A stretch of 64,000 nucleotides of DNA from Strigamia acuminata (taxonomy: Eukaryota; Arthropoda; Chilopoda; Geophilomorpha; Linotaeniidae), in the NCBI GenBank assembly GCA_949358305.1, contig OX442314.1, positions 40,928,581 through 40,992,580 of the forward strand, read 5' to 3'. Positions 29,026 to 39,280 of this stretch are shown here, piece after piece (the first letter of the stretch is position 1; the number at the start of each line of letters is the position of its first letter). The notes under the pieces were generated by a model that saw only the letters and a program-made list of their open reading frames with translations, searched no databases and was not told the origin of the DNA. A program made the position numbers and the translations under genes.

Positions 29026-32000
29026 TCAATCCCGATATCGGATCGGTAAAACGTGATTTCTCGAAGGTCTATTTGAGTCCGAATTTGGTTTTGGTCGAGC
29101 CGTCGTGGGTTTTTGTGAATCCACTTGTGGCAACAGCAAGGGTTTTATTCTTTTTGGTTTCCCAAAAGGTTTTACTGGTGTTGGCAACTTAGTTGCGATA
29201 CCAGATTCCGTTGGTTGCACTGGAGTTGGCAATATCGTTGCTGTTCCAGTGTCCACAGGTTGGTTTTCAAGAACTTCTTCATCTTCCTTATCTAAAATGG
29301 GCCATTCAGCCTTTTCTTCTGAGGGGATGAATCTCCTGAGTTTTACAATGTTGTGTGTACCCCTCGCTTGCAAAGTTATTGGTTTCGCAAGGGCATACGC
29401 ATTGTTGTTAAAGACTTTAGTTATTACATAAGGTCCTTCAAAGCGATCCTCAAGGGACGCAGCATATCGATTAGCAGCATTGGACAATGGGTGGGTCTTT
29501 AGTAGAACCAAGTCTCCAATTTCGAACTTATCGTCGCTGCGGTGTTGATCGTAGTAAGTTTTCTGTTTTGCTTGGGCCAGACTCTTATTTTTAAGAGCTG
29601 CAGCAATCAGAGTACGGTGTCTAGCGACTAGCATTCTGACAGCGTCGTAGGGCCTATTTGGGTCGAATGGGGTGTCATAAGACACATCTCGATTATCCCA
29701 AAATGGTCGTAATTCCCTGCCATACGTCAGCATTGCTGGTGTAAAACCGGTAGACACATTTGGGGCAGAGTGCAAAGCAAAATTTATCTGGTCAATGCAT
29801 CTGTCCCAGTGATCGTGCTCAAATGTAAAAATTCGAAGCATAATCTTGATATTCCTGTTTACGCGTTCAGTCAGGTTAGTCTGGGGATGGTAAGGCGTTG
29901 CTTTAATTGGTACAACCCCTGCATCGTCACAGAGAGTCTGAAACACGTCAGAAATGAATTGGGGGCCATTATCGCTCAACATGAAACGAGGGCACCCATG
30001 ACAGCTGAAAAATCGTTTTAAAATTGGTGCAATTGCAGTCATTTTAGCGGATCTCAGCGGTGTAGCTTCCATCCAGCCGGTGGCATAATCCACCACAACT
30101 AGAATGAAGCGATTTCTGTTCGAGGTTCTAGGTAATGGACCTATTAGATCGATTCCTATCTTCTCAAAACGACCAATTTTTGGAGAAGTTGGGACCATCA
30201 ATCCCTTTGGTTTTCTCTGAATCGGTTTGCAGCGTTGGCAGCGATTGCAGCTTGCTACATGAAGTTTTACTTCTTTTTGCATGCCAGGCCAGAAATAAAC
30301 TCTTTTCAATCGCTCTAGAGTTACTTCAACTCCTCCGTGACCAGCCATCGGATGGTCGTGAATTAGTTGAAGTGCTGCGAGTTGCAGAGATGGTGGAATA
30401 AAGATTTTAAATCCAATTCCCAAATCCTCTTCCTCCACAAAGAAATCAGTTTTAAAAGGTGCATAAATAATAAGCATTCCTTTTCTAGTGAGTGTGCAGT
30501 CGTACTGCCTTTCTTCCAAGAACTTAGGAAGTTCTGGTCGAGGTTGTCCATCATCCAATTCCAACCATTCGATTAGTTTTGAAAGATGTTTATCTGCACG
30601 CTGCTGTAATATAATGTTCTCGAAAGACATCGGGTAATCGGTCTCATTGGTGAGATATGCCAGAGCAACAGGCTCTATAATCTCAGTTAGAGTTGCTTTC
30701 CCTTCTAATGGATTGCCATTATCAAGAGAGACTCTGGATAAGGCATCTGCGACTTGATTGTCGGTGCCTTTCCGGTACTTGATGGTGAAATTTTCATTCT
30801 GCAATTTCATTGCCCACCTAGCCAGTCTTCCAGCTGGATTTTCCATTGTCATGAGAAATCTCAGAGCATGATGGTCAGTCTCAACTTGGTATTCAGAATA
30901 TTCAATGTATGGCTTGAACTTATCAACCGCCCAAACCACAGCTAAACATTCCAAATCGGTGGTGCTGTAGTTGTTTTCCGCGCCTTGCAGAGTTCTGCTG
31001 GCGTACGCAACTGGTCTTAAAGCACCATGGTCATCAATTTGCATGAGGACAGCTCCGAGCCCGCCGCCACTAGCATCTGTATGGATGGTGAAGTTGCGTG
31101 CGAAATCAGGCAGAGGCAGCATAATTCCTTTTGCAAGTTGATTTTTCAAATATTCGAAGGCAACATTGCATTCTTCAGACCATTCCCATTTTGTATCTTT
31201 CTTTAGAAGGGCAAAGAACGGTTTTTGAGTAATACTCAATTTTGGAATCAGAGCAGCATAGAAACCCACCATTCCAATAAAACGCTGAAGTTGTTTTATA
31301 CTGGAAGGGGTTGGATAATTTAAAATTGCTTCCACTTTGTCGTTGTTTGGGCTGTAACTCCCATTTGACATCGTGAAACCAAGAAAACTTAGTTCTTCTG
31401 GGCAAATAAATGACTTTGACGGACTCGCTGTCAATTTATTTTTGTCTAATTTTGACAATATGTCATCTAAATGCTGAAGGTGTTCTTCAAATGAGTCGCT
31501 AAAGATGATAATATCATCGAGGTAAGCGAGTGCCCACTTGTGTTGTGCAGTTCCAAGAACTTGATCCATCATTCTCTGAAACGCACTGGGTGCATTGCAC
31601 AGTCCGAAAGGCATACGAGTAAACTGGTATGTTCCATCAGAAGTAGAAAAAGCAGTTTTCTTCTTGTCACTTGGTTTAAGTTTTATTTGGTAATAACCTT
31701 TAGTTAAATCCAAAGTAGAAAAGAACTTTTTTCCACCTAAACAGGCCAAAATCATAGAAATTGAGGGCATCTGATAGACGTCCTTAATTGTGATTTTATT
31801 TAGCCAGCGAAAGTCAATACAGAGGCGGTACCCTCCGTCTTTCTTTGCAACAATCACGGGGGGATTTTTATAACTCCCCTCGCAAGGTTCGGCCCAACCA
31901 TCTCTCAGCAATTCGGCAACCAATTCGCGATAAATCTCAGCTTTCTTGGGATTCATTGGTCGGTCTTTGCATCGAAATGAAGGCGCATCTCCAGTCGGAA

Positions 32001-32736
32001 TTGGATGTTCCAACGTGGGGTGGCAGCCAGCTTTGTCACTAAACACATGTCTGTATTTTTCTACAAGAGTTAAGATTTGAGATCTCTGCCTTGGTGACAA
32101 ATTGCTTTTTGCTAACAGTCTCTGGCTCAAATCAGCCGTGGAGACAGAAGGTGACTTTGATTCTGCAACCAAAGCATCCCATCGATCCATTATTGCATTT
32201 CCAAGTTCTTCAGGCGATGGTGGGTCGTCGAAGGGAAATGTGTCATGTGGAAAATCAAGAAAGAAATATTCTCGATCTGTTAGATTGAGAACAATCCTAT
32301 TTTCGATAATCCAAGAGCAACCTAATAATATAAATTTGGAAGCTGATGGAAGAACAGTAAATGTCACAGGGATTTCGCCACCCCGCCACTTGAGTGACAG
32401 CGTGATTGTCCCGATTGGACGTGTTGGCCTATCGCCAGTGTATACAACTCGATTTTCTAAAAATGGAGTCATAAAGTGCAAGAGGTTTAGCTTTTTAAGC
32501 ATTCCCCCGCTGATGTACCTGTGGGTTGCCCCAGAATCCATCAGAGCGGTGACCTTTAAACCGTTTAGTGTTGCTTTGAAGTAAGGCAGGGGAGTAATAC
32601 TCTTTCCTGTCTTTAAAGCAACGTTTACATGGTCGATTTCAGGTTCTGTGGAAAAAACCACGCGAGGATCTGGCTCTGTGGATGAAATGTCATCAAATAG
32701 AGCATCCTCCATGTCCTCTTCCATTGGAATCAACAC
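29026..32736 (-). CDS. pol: element B Pol: protease, reverse transcriptase, RNase H, integrase
   Basis: 1236 residues as marked. The first codon is GTG and the first ATG is at 32724, but the frame is open back to the slippery site, so Pol is made by frameshifting. The protease has D67-S-G-A. The RT has YLDD at 405-408. RNase H is at IHTDASGGGLGAVL. The integrase has HDHPMAGHGG...CNRCQRCK and a DDE core (GIDLIGP, LSDNGPQF, NLTERVNRN), then a GPY module (RFEGPYVI). It is an intact Ty3/gypsy Pol. It stops about 220 nt before ORF3. Confidence 0.95.
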   Translation of the reverse strand: MLIPMEEDMEDALFDDISSTEPDPRVVFSTEPEIDHVNVALKTGKSITPLPYFKATLNGLKVTALMDSGATHRYISGGMLKKLNLLHFMTPFLENRVVYTGDRPTRPIGTITLSLKWRGGEIPVTFTVLPSASKFILLGCSWIIENRIVLNLTDREYFFLDFPHDTFPFDDPPSPEELGNAIMDRWDALVAESKSPSVSTADLSQRLLAKSNLSPRQRSQILTLVEKYRHVFSDKAGCHPTLEHPIPTGDAPSFRCKDRPMNPKKAEIYRELVAELLRDGWAEPCEGSYKNPPVIVAKKDGGYRLCIDFRWLNKITIKDVYQMPSISMILACLGGKKFFSTLDLTKGYYQIKLKPSDKKKTAFSTSDGTYQFTRMPFGLCNAPSAFQRMMDQVLGTAQHKWALAYLDDIIIFSDSFEEHLQHLDDILSKLDKNKLTASPSKSFICPEELSFLGFTMSNGSYSPNNDKVEAILNYPTPSSIKQLQRFIGMVGFYAALIPKLSITQKPFFALLKKDTKWEWSEECNVAFEYLKNQLAKGIMLPLPDFARNFTIHTDASGGGLGAVLMQIDDHGALRPVAYASRTLQGAENNYSTTDLECLAVVWAVDKFKPYIEYSEYQVETDHHALRFLMTMENPAGRLARWAMKLQNENFTIKYRKGTDNQVADALSRVSLDNGNPLEGKATLTEIIEPVALAYLTNETDYPMSFENIILQQRADKHLSKLIEWLELDDGQPRPELPKFLEERQYDCTLTRKGMLIIYAPFKTDFFVEEEDLGIGFKIFIPPSLQLAALQLIHDHPMAGHGGVEVTLERLKRVYFWPGMQKEVKLHVASCNRCQRCKPIQRKPKGLMVPTSPKIGRFEKIGIDLIGPLPRTSNRNRFILVVVDYATGWMEATPLRSAKMTAIAPILKRFFSCHGCPRFMLSDNGPQFISDVFQTLCDDAGVVPIKATPYHPQTNLTERVNRNIKIMLRIFTFEHDHWDRCIDQINFALHSAPNVSTGFTPAMLTYGRELRPFWDNRDVSYDTPFDPNRPYDAVRMLVARHRTLIAAALKNKSLAQAKQKTYYDQHRSDDKFEIGDLVLLKTHPLSNAANRYAASLEDRFEGPYVITKVFNNNAYALAKPITLQARGTHNIVKLRRFIPSEEKAEWPILDKEDEEVLENQPVDTGTATILPTPVQPTESGIATKLPTPVKPFGKPKRIKPLLLPQVDSQKPTTARPKPNSDSNRPSRNHVLPIRYRD

Positions 32737-32749
32737 TATAGTAAGAGCG

Positions 32750-32799
32750 CAGTCGTCAGTTACTCGGGGGTTTCTGTCGACTGTGACTCCTCGTTTCCC
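32750..32799 (-). promoter_or_regulatory. -1 programmed ribosomal frameshift signal, gag/pol (element B)
   Basis: On the minus strand G GGA AAC (32799-32793) lies in the gag zero frame, ten codons before the gag TAA (32762-32760). The -1 frame has no stop from there into pol. Nine nt downstream CAGTCG (32783-32778) can pair with CGACTG (32755-32750) across a 22-nt loop. The heptamer is a canonical slippery sequence; the hairpin is modest and could be part of a larger fold. Confidence 0.75.
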
Positions 32800-34361
32800 G
32801 ACATTTCAGGCCAGCCACCAAATTCATTGGCTGCAAGCATAGCCTGCATCATGCTGTGTTGGGCAGCGGCGATTGTTTCCATTGCTGCTTTAGCGGCTTC
32901 CACTTTAAGGGGGCAATCCCTTTCAAAGTGTGCGCCACCGCAGCCCCAGCAACCGCCAACTCTTGGTTTGGTCGCATAGTCTTTGAGCCTATTGCTCGGG
33001 ACTAGCGCCTTCTCGTTGCCTTCTGCGGCCTTTGTTGCTGCTATCGCAGCATTTTTAGGCGCAGGGAACAGTGTTCTATTGTTTGGATTTCTCAATCCAA
33101 ACGGAACAAATTTCGGTTTATCTCCACCCGCAGCATTTGGTATTGTTACCATTTGCTGGTTGGATTTTTGAATTGGCGTAACAGTTTCTGTTTTTGCCGC
33201 CTCGATGATTGCTGCATTTGTCACAGTTTCCTGATTTATAATCGCGGCCTCCGTAGCAATGCAGGCTCTCCTGAGCGACGCCCAAGTGTTCTCTAAATTA
33301 ATGGCATTTGCGACCATGTTCTTGGCCGCTGGGCGCAGAATTGCCAGCACTTTTTGAATTTGCTGGCTCTCGTGCACAGGAATAGTCAATTGAGCGTATA
33401 ACTTCTCGAGTCTTATCACCACTTGGGTGGCAGACTCATGAGACAGTTGCTGTGTTTTAGCAATTTCTGCTAAAAGCAGCGCATCGCTCGGACGAAAATG
33501 GGTGATAAATTCATGTTCGAATTCCTCCCAATTCGTTTTGGCATGAGAAGAGAACCATGTGGCCGCATCTCCTCGGAAAAACTTAAACAAATGCTCAGCA
33601 AGCACTTGGTTCAGATAGGGCAAAGCAAAGCGTAGAGAACGTTTTAAATCAATAAGGAAAGACTTAGCTTTCGTTTTGTCCCCTGCAAACGCTTCAATTC
33701 CAATGGATTTGACTCGTTTACTTAGCTCTACTTCATCCATTGGTCTGGGAGCAGGCATAGCCTGGTCAGTTTTGTGAAGAAACTTTTCTCCCCAAGCCAG
33801 AAAAAGAGGATTTCCAGTCGTAGGCGTTGAGCCTGTGCTGGATCCAGAGTTTGGTGTTGTCACGGTGGGAGAAATCGTGTTTGAGATTGCAGATTGTGCT
33901 CTCAAATTCGATTGTCCAGCCGCCACCACGCTGTCAACGATAGCTTTTTGACTAGCTATCATCTTCAACAAGCTTTCATTCGATAATTTCGTAGAGTCTA
34001 ACTCCTGCAAAGCATGAGTTAACCGGTCGCTAATATCACCGAATTCCGTGCGCGTTTGCGTTAATTGACGCATAGTGCTATCCGATTTGTCTTGGAGTTC
34101 CACCAAGTGATCGGCTACTTTCAGAAGCGTGTCTTCCCACACTTCGTAGGTTGTCATATCATCGATAACTAGATTAAAGACGTTGCAAGTCGTTTCAAGC
34201 ATCGCTTGATCCAACAATTTAACTTTAGGACTTGACATATCGTCGTTTGAAGAAGCAATCGAATTGTTATCCGAGTCGTTCAAATCTGAATCCGTTGCGG
34301 GTGTGAAAGAATTAGGTGCAGGAGAGTCCCACGTGGTCTTACCAGTTCTGGTCGCTGGCAT
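32760..34361 (-). CDS. gag: element B Gag with CCHC-type knuckle
   Basis: 533 residues from the ATG at 34361 (MPATRTGKTTWDS). The longer frame to 34454 has only a TTG start. A Ser/Asp-rich N-terminus and a coiled-coil-like segment (LTQTRTEFGDISDRLTHALQ) precede a capsid region (FFRGDAATWFSSHAKTNWEEFEHEFI, a retrotransposon-gag pattern). A CX2CX3HX4C knuckle (CWGCGGAHFERDC) lies near the C-terminus. It packages the element RNA. Confidence 0.92.
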   Translation of the reverse strand: MPATRTGKTTWDSPAPNSFTPATDSDLNDSDNNSIASSNDDMSSPKVKLLDQAMLETTCNVFNLVIDDMTTYEVWEDTLLKVADHLVELQDKSDSTMRQLTQTRTEFGDISDRLTHALQELDSTKLSNESLLKMIASQKAIVDSVVAAGQSNLRAQSAISNTISPTVTTPNSGSSTGSTPTTGNPLFLAWGEKFLHKTDQAMPAPRPMDEVELSKRVKSIGIEAFAGDKTKAKSFLIDLKRSLRFALPYLNQVLAEHLFKFFRGDAATWFSSHAKTNWEEFEHEFITHFRPSDALLLAEIAKTQQLSHESATQVVIRLEKLYAQLTIPVHESQQIQKVLAILRPAAKNMVANAINLENTWASLRRACIATEAAIINQETVTNAAIIEAAKTETVTPIQKSNQQMVTIPNAAGGDKPKFVPFGLRNPNNRTLFPAPKNAAIAATKAAEGNEKALVPSNRLKDYATKPRVGGCWGCGGAHFERDCPLKVEAAKAAMETIAAAQHSMMQAMLAANEFGGWPEMSGNEESQSTETPE

Positions 34362-36560
34362 TGACACAATGTGACCAAAAGCAGGACCGCAGCTTGCAAG
34401 GTGAACAAGTGGAATTAAGTCACGACCAATGAGGAGACAGGAGATTAGGCTCAAGTAGCCATTCTTGGGAGAGGGATTAGTGATGTCACTTCCCCCCCCT
34501 GGTTTCCCATTGGTAGAAAAATTAAATTAATTCATGGAATTGATTTCCCAGAGTTCCAAGAAAATGTCAAAATTTAAAATTCCAATCATTCTCGAAAATT
34601 CCGAGATTTCCACATGTTTTTCTATTGTTTTCAGGTCGCCATCTTGATTTTTTGACAAAAAATAAAACTTTGACCAATATAAATGCCGAATTTTCTCCAT
34701 TTCTGAAGAGAAACAACATTTTTTGAAAGCAAATAGAAATTTGTTTGGAACTAGAAGTTCTGAACCAGATCAAAATGGTCTGATTCCACAAAAACATGAC
34801 TTTTGTGCTTTTCTAAAAAAGCACGAAATCATGTCTGTAGAACTTCGAAATTTTCAAACCAGTTAATTTTATCATTGTTGGCAACAAATAACAAAATCAA
34901 ACCGCGCTAGCGCGCAGACAAACCGATTCTTGATGCCTCGCAAGAAGAAACAGAGGAAGAAAGATAAGAAAATAAAAAATAAAAAATTACAAAATACTGG
35001 GTGTTTTTTAATCTAAAAGACACTCAAAAAGTTCCAATTTTTAGCAGAAGGTTTTTCGCAGATATTTACACTACGGGGATATTGTTGCAATCTCTTCTTC
35101 TGCCCCAAGAGACCAACAAACGCGCCCGCTCACCCCTTTCGGAGACTCATTCCAGTCTGCACGAGGCTGCCTTTCGACAGAAACGTGCCTACACTGAGAT
35201 GTCTGTTCATCCCAATGAAATGGTGTTTTTTGTGGAACAGTCAGTTGCACTTAAAGTAAAAAGGAAATGCATCTTCTGTCCCTAGTCGCCTTGGGTCCCA
35301 CCCTTCAGCCGCCATTGTGAAGCCATATCGCCCTCCATTTGACGCTGTATACAACCCGGCATTTGAGGTGATTATTACCGCTGTCAGGTGTGGAGTCCCA
35401 AGAAAACCATGAAAATCATAGATAGGGAAGTTTAGAGAAAAAGTAAAAAATGAAAAAGATGTAAAAACAACTAATTTCCAAATTACAGAGATTGCTCCAG
35501 ACTGTGGTTCGAGCACAGTCCTTTAACAAACTGCAGTAGCCCAGAAATCAAGCAAGAGTGAATAAAATTCAGAAACAAAAGTTACAGGCTAGATTCCCAA
35601 TCTTTTTTCAAAGCTGGTAGCTACCTGAACGCACAGATATCGTTCCTACGCCCTAACGAACTCTCTGTACCATTTGAGCACTTCACCATCGGTATCCCCG
35701 TACCTCCGGCAGCTCTCCCTGCTGTCCGTGTCCCAATTTCAGCAACTCTTGGGTTAAATACGTTAACTTGCAGTTGCCTACCAACCAGTACACGGGACAG
35801 GGTAGGATTATGACCGATGTGAACCCGGATGAGCGCCTTGAGCAGCCACAACGCAACCCATAAATTATGAGTCGCAACAAAAATCAAGGCAGTCTTCCCA
35901 TGTGTGCGGACACTTCGCTGCTACTCGGGTCCAACTACACGCCAACTCACCGCACGTGACTGTTCCCGCGCCAGCGACCACTAAGCTAGCAACCTGCATC
36001 CAAGCGACTAAACGTCCTACAAGAAATTTGGTGTCACTCAAAGCTCAGTTCAACATCGCCTCCTCGCCCGGCCCATAATGGAACCAGTGATTGCAGCGTG
36101 GCACCTGGAATATGACCGCTTCTCCCCCGTGGGATTTGGTTTGCTGGTGGCCACCAGCGCGCCTCCTCCACGAATCGAGTTTGAATACGCTGCAGACTGT
36201 CCCATTACTTTTACTTGGGCTGCGCACCAAGAAATAAAAATAATAAAGAAGGTTTGGAATTATATTCCCCTCCCAACCACTCAGTTTTTTAGGCTAAGCT
36301 AGAAAGGAATAGAAGACCGTTGGAAAGTGTGGCTAGTGTAAGTCCCGGCTTGCCAGTACCCAGGCAAGCTGGACATGCAAAGCCACCAATTTTTGTCTGA
36401 TCAGGGTCCAATGGTCAGCGATTAGCGGCCGTTTCGCCTGCTGACCCCCTGTCACAATCATGACCAAGGAAATTTCCCCCTCTAGTTGAAAGAAAAAATT
36501 CATTTAATATTGTGCTTCGCACAATCAGTAAATTAGAATAGTATTCGCAAGAGAATTCAA
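34362..36560 (-). other. element B long leader
   Basis: A 2.2-kb untranslated leader between primer site and gag. No ORF in it has recognisable content. Close to gag, minus-strand CCAGGGGGGGGAAG (34501-34488) nearly copies the 3' purine tract. A palindrome cgcgctagcgcg lies near 34904. Confidence 0.55.
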
Positions 36561-36577
36561 AATCCTGGACGGGCCCA
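36561..36577 (-). other. primer binding site, tRNA-Pro-like (element B)
   Basis: The minus strand reads TGGGCCCGTCCAGGATT, four bases after the LTR. It resembles the tRNA-Pro complement (TGGGGGCTCGTCCGGGATT) with a short deletion and one change. Elements C and G have related sites. Confidence 0.6.
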
Positions 36578-36581
36578 CAAT

Positions 36582-37204
36582 TGTGAGTGTTCGGACGGAC
36601 GCCACGTGGTCGGGGGAGAGCCACGGAGGCGCTGGACGCAACACACACGATAAAACAAACCACGAAATACACGGAGACACAATATAGTTTTAGTTATGGC
36701 TTTATTAGATGTCTAGGGGTATGATTGTAGTGTCCCATAGTGTATTTCCCAAGGCGGCGGTTCCTTCGAACCGTCCCTAATCAGACCGCGTGGCACGGCG
36801 GCCATCGGCCGCCATGACACACGAGGTCGGTAATCGGTTTTGGGCCACGCCGCCGAAGTTACGGTTAACGTCCGGCGGACGTGGCGCAACTGGACGCTCA
36901 GGTCCCGGCGGGCGACAACGTCGCCACGCCGATAGTTCGGGTTATCTTTGCAGCCAGTTTCGGAGGCGGTCGCGATGCGACCGTTCGCCTTGCTGGTTGA
37001 TCAACAACTCTCTTGTCCCTACGGGGACCAACCACTTCCGGAAGGGCGACTTCCGGGGCCCGATCCTGCTTGACCAAAGGCCCGCAGCTCCACCTGGTTG
37101 CGGAGGACCGCAACAGGCTGCGCGAGATACGAGAGGCGCTGGAGCTGCGCCAAGTGCATTGCCGTTGCAGTGCAGCGACCCGTGCGCAGGGGCAGCTGGT
37201 CACA
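36582..37204 (-). repeat. 5' LTR of element B
   Basis: 623 bp, a second copy indistinguishable from 26421-27043 by eye. It is followed on the plus strand by GACT and the resumed D gag. Confidence 0.95.
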
Positions 37205-37208
37205 GACT

Positions 37209-38029
37209 GAGAGAAGAATTCGATGCAAATGTGAGAGTATTGGAGACAGTTGAAAAATTGTCAATGTTAGATCTCCGCAATTCACTGAAAAAGGAAGAGG
37301 ATCGCATGACGAAGCGCAAAGGAGAGAAAAGCACAACCGAAGGTGCATTTAAGGCCAAAGACTCCCGAAGAGGATCATTTAATGCCACGAAGACGACTTG
37401 CTACAACTGTGGCCGTGGCGGTCATGTTTCAAGAGACTGCACGAGTAAACCGAAATGTTTTAACTGTTCGGAATTTGGGCACATTTCGACCAACTGCACG
37501 AAGCCCAAGAGCGAAAGGAAAAATGACCGTGCACGTGGACGTGGCCGAGGCGACTCTCGAGGACGTGGAAAGCCGAAGACAGAAAGCAGCATGATGGCTT
37601 TTGAGACGAAGAAAAATGTAAAGGACGAGAAACAAGAAGATGAACAAAATGATGTAGAATGGCTGATTGACTCTGGCGCAACAAGTCATATGACGGCAAA
37701 ACGAGACATTTTTTGCGAATACAAAGAAGAGAAGAGGGAAATAATATTGGCCGACAAAGACGCTCAAACCACATCACTTGGAATAGGCCAAATTATTTTG
37801 ACGAAAAATGATGACGAACAAATACGCATTACCAAAGTGCTGCACGTGCCAAATTTATCAGCAAATTTGCTGTCTGTTCCCAAGATTGTAGACAACGGGC
37901 ACAAAGTGATTTTTGAGAAGAAGTTTGTAAGCGTAGTTCGAGAAGACGGAACAGAATTAATTAGAGGGCAACGAGACGGTGACAAATTCATCATAAGAAG
38001 TCCAATTTTGCATAATGAAGAAGCCAAGT
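37209..38029 (+). CDS. gag-pol: element D Gag C-terminus and protease (middle part)
   Basis: Continues D's frame from 26420 without loss. It contains two zinc knuckles, CYNCGRGGHVSRDC and CFNCSEFGHISTNC, then an Arg/Gly-rich basic stretch and the copia protease (WLIDSGATSHMT, catalytic Asp in DSGA). Element C splits the next codon at 38029, and the frame resumes at 50868. Confidence 0.92.
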
Positions 38030-39107
38030 TGCGGCGATCCGGGTTTTTACTTATTAAATTATATAAATTTAATAAGCAATCGTCGGTGAGATGCCGTACA
38101 GGACTTCTACTCTGTGGCCAAATGGTTGTCTAGGGGAATGATTTTACACAGAGTAAAGGAAAAATTAGATTGTTTTAATCGTTTTAAATACACCCGAATA
38201 TAATGCGAAATAATAAGTGTAATGACTGGGTCGATCTGGTTTCTCTTCGTACTTGGACACTCACAGTTGACCGTTGGCTCCAAAATGGCGTCGATGGCGT
38301 CGTGTGAGCGCGGGATTTTAGCGGAGTAAACTCGACGCTAAAATACTTTGCTAAAATATACTAAAAATCCTCGCGGAGCAAGCTCAACATGAGAATACGT
38401 CTTGCACACAGCGATTTGATTATTACGGAGCAAGCTCGACGTAACAATCCGTCTTAACACAATTCGCCTTGTGGAGTTAAACTCGACACAAAGCCTTCAA
38501 ACTAACAGAGTAAACTCGATGTTAGTTTCACACACAGAAATGGCTTAAATTACTCGTAGTAATTCAAGCTAGAAAGTTGCTATTCCGTACAGTGGGTACA
38601 GACCAGCGATGAAACTCAATTCGTCCAAGAATCACAGATCACACTTTGCAGTTTTGGCAGAAGTTTGACACGGTTGTGAACAGTTTGGAGGTGGAATCAA
38701 GAGTGCGGGAAGAGTGGGCCAAAACCGTTTGGCTCACTTCTAAATCTGCTCAGAAAAGCTGCGCAGATGACGAGTTGCATGAAGATCACACACGGCCGCC
38801 TTCGGGTCGTGTGCAACAATCGAGCCGGGCACGCGCGAGGGGAAGGGATGCTCCGCCCAGGCACACGCCTAGCAGCATCATCAAAGCAATGCACGCTGCA
38901 GCGCGATTGGTTGACGCTGTTGCTGGGCCAAAACTTGCTGCAAAACACAATATTATTTGGGTAATATTGTGTCTTGTTTTATATTTTATTAATGTATGTT
39001 TTATTTCAATTTACATTGAAACAAAACATATAAGCTTGTTGAATATGTTTATAAGACAATTTGGAAATATGGTGCGCACTCAAATAGGAATATTTGAGGT
39101 CACCACA
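38030..39107 (-). repeat. 3' LTR of element C
   Basis: In sense orientation TGTGGTGACC...CGCCGCA. It contains the five-hairpin array at 38315-38528, a perfect 11-bp hairpin at 38945-38972 and a long imperfect palindrome at about 38995-39028. AATAAA signals occur on the minus strand near 38985-39008. The 196-codon plus-strand frame starting here is not coding. Confidence 0.95.
38315..38528 (-). promoter_or_regulatory. array of five hairpins with conserved apex and covarying stems
   Basis: Five units, read on the plus strand, each have a complementary stem around an apex of the form GAG-(T/C)AA(A/G)-CTC-(G/A)A (GAG-TTAAA-CTC-GA in the fourth). Positions: 38315-38344 (9 bp, ATTTTAGCG/CGCTAAAAT); 38368-38395 (short stem, CTCG/TGAG); 38418-38449 (10 pairs, one mismatch); 38466-38494 (8 pairs, one mismatch); 38499-38528 (9 bp, AAACTAACA/TGTTAGTTT). 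Stem sequences differ among units while pairing is kept. The copy in the other LTR is at 50071-50284. Confidence 0.8.
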
Positions 39108-39280
39108 CTTCCCCCCCTTTTAAGAAAGAATCTTATTCTTTTCCAAAAAGAGACAGGTAAGTATAGGAATAAATACACAAGGTTTCAAAGTAAAATGGAA
39201 CAGGATATATATTTATTCTTTTTTATTACAATATAAAAATAAAAAAGGAATTATTTTTAATGAACGGGCGTGTTCCCTAA
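39108..39280 (-). other. element C purine tract and 3' untranslated region
   Basis: Minus-strand AAAAGGGGGGGAAG directly precedes the 3' LTR (plus-strand primer). A plus-strand donor-like AGGTAAGTA lies at 39155-39163, as in element B. Confidence 0.65.

Larger units (their letters stand above)
26421..37204 (-). mobile_element. element B: complete Ty3/gypsy retrotransposon with third ORF, inside D gag
   Basis: 10.8 kb on the minus strand. Its two 623-bp LTRs look identical, with target duplication GACT (26417-26420, 37205-37208). In sense order: 5' LTR (36582-37204), tRNA-Pro-like primer site, 2.2-kb leader, gag, -1 frameshift site, pol, ORF3, purine tract, 3' LTR (26421-27043). All ORFs are intact, so it is a very young insertion. 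Confidence 0.97.

Noticed and set aside
38646-39236. 196-codon plus-strand ORF
   Set aside because: It lies within the element C LTR, antisense to C, and is an artefact of LTR sequence also prefixed to the D pol frame at 50402.
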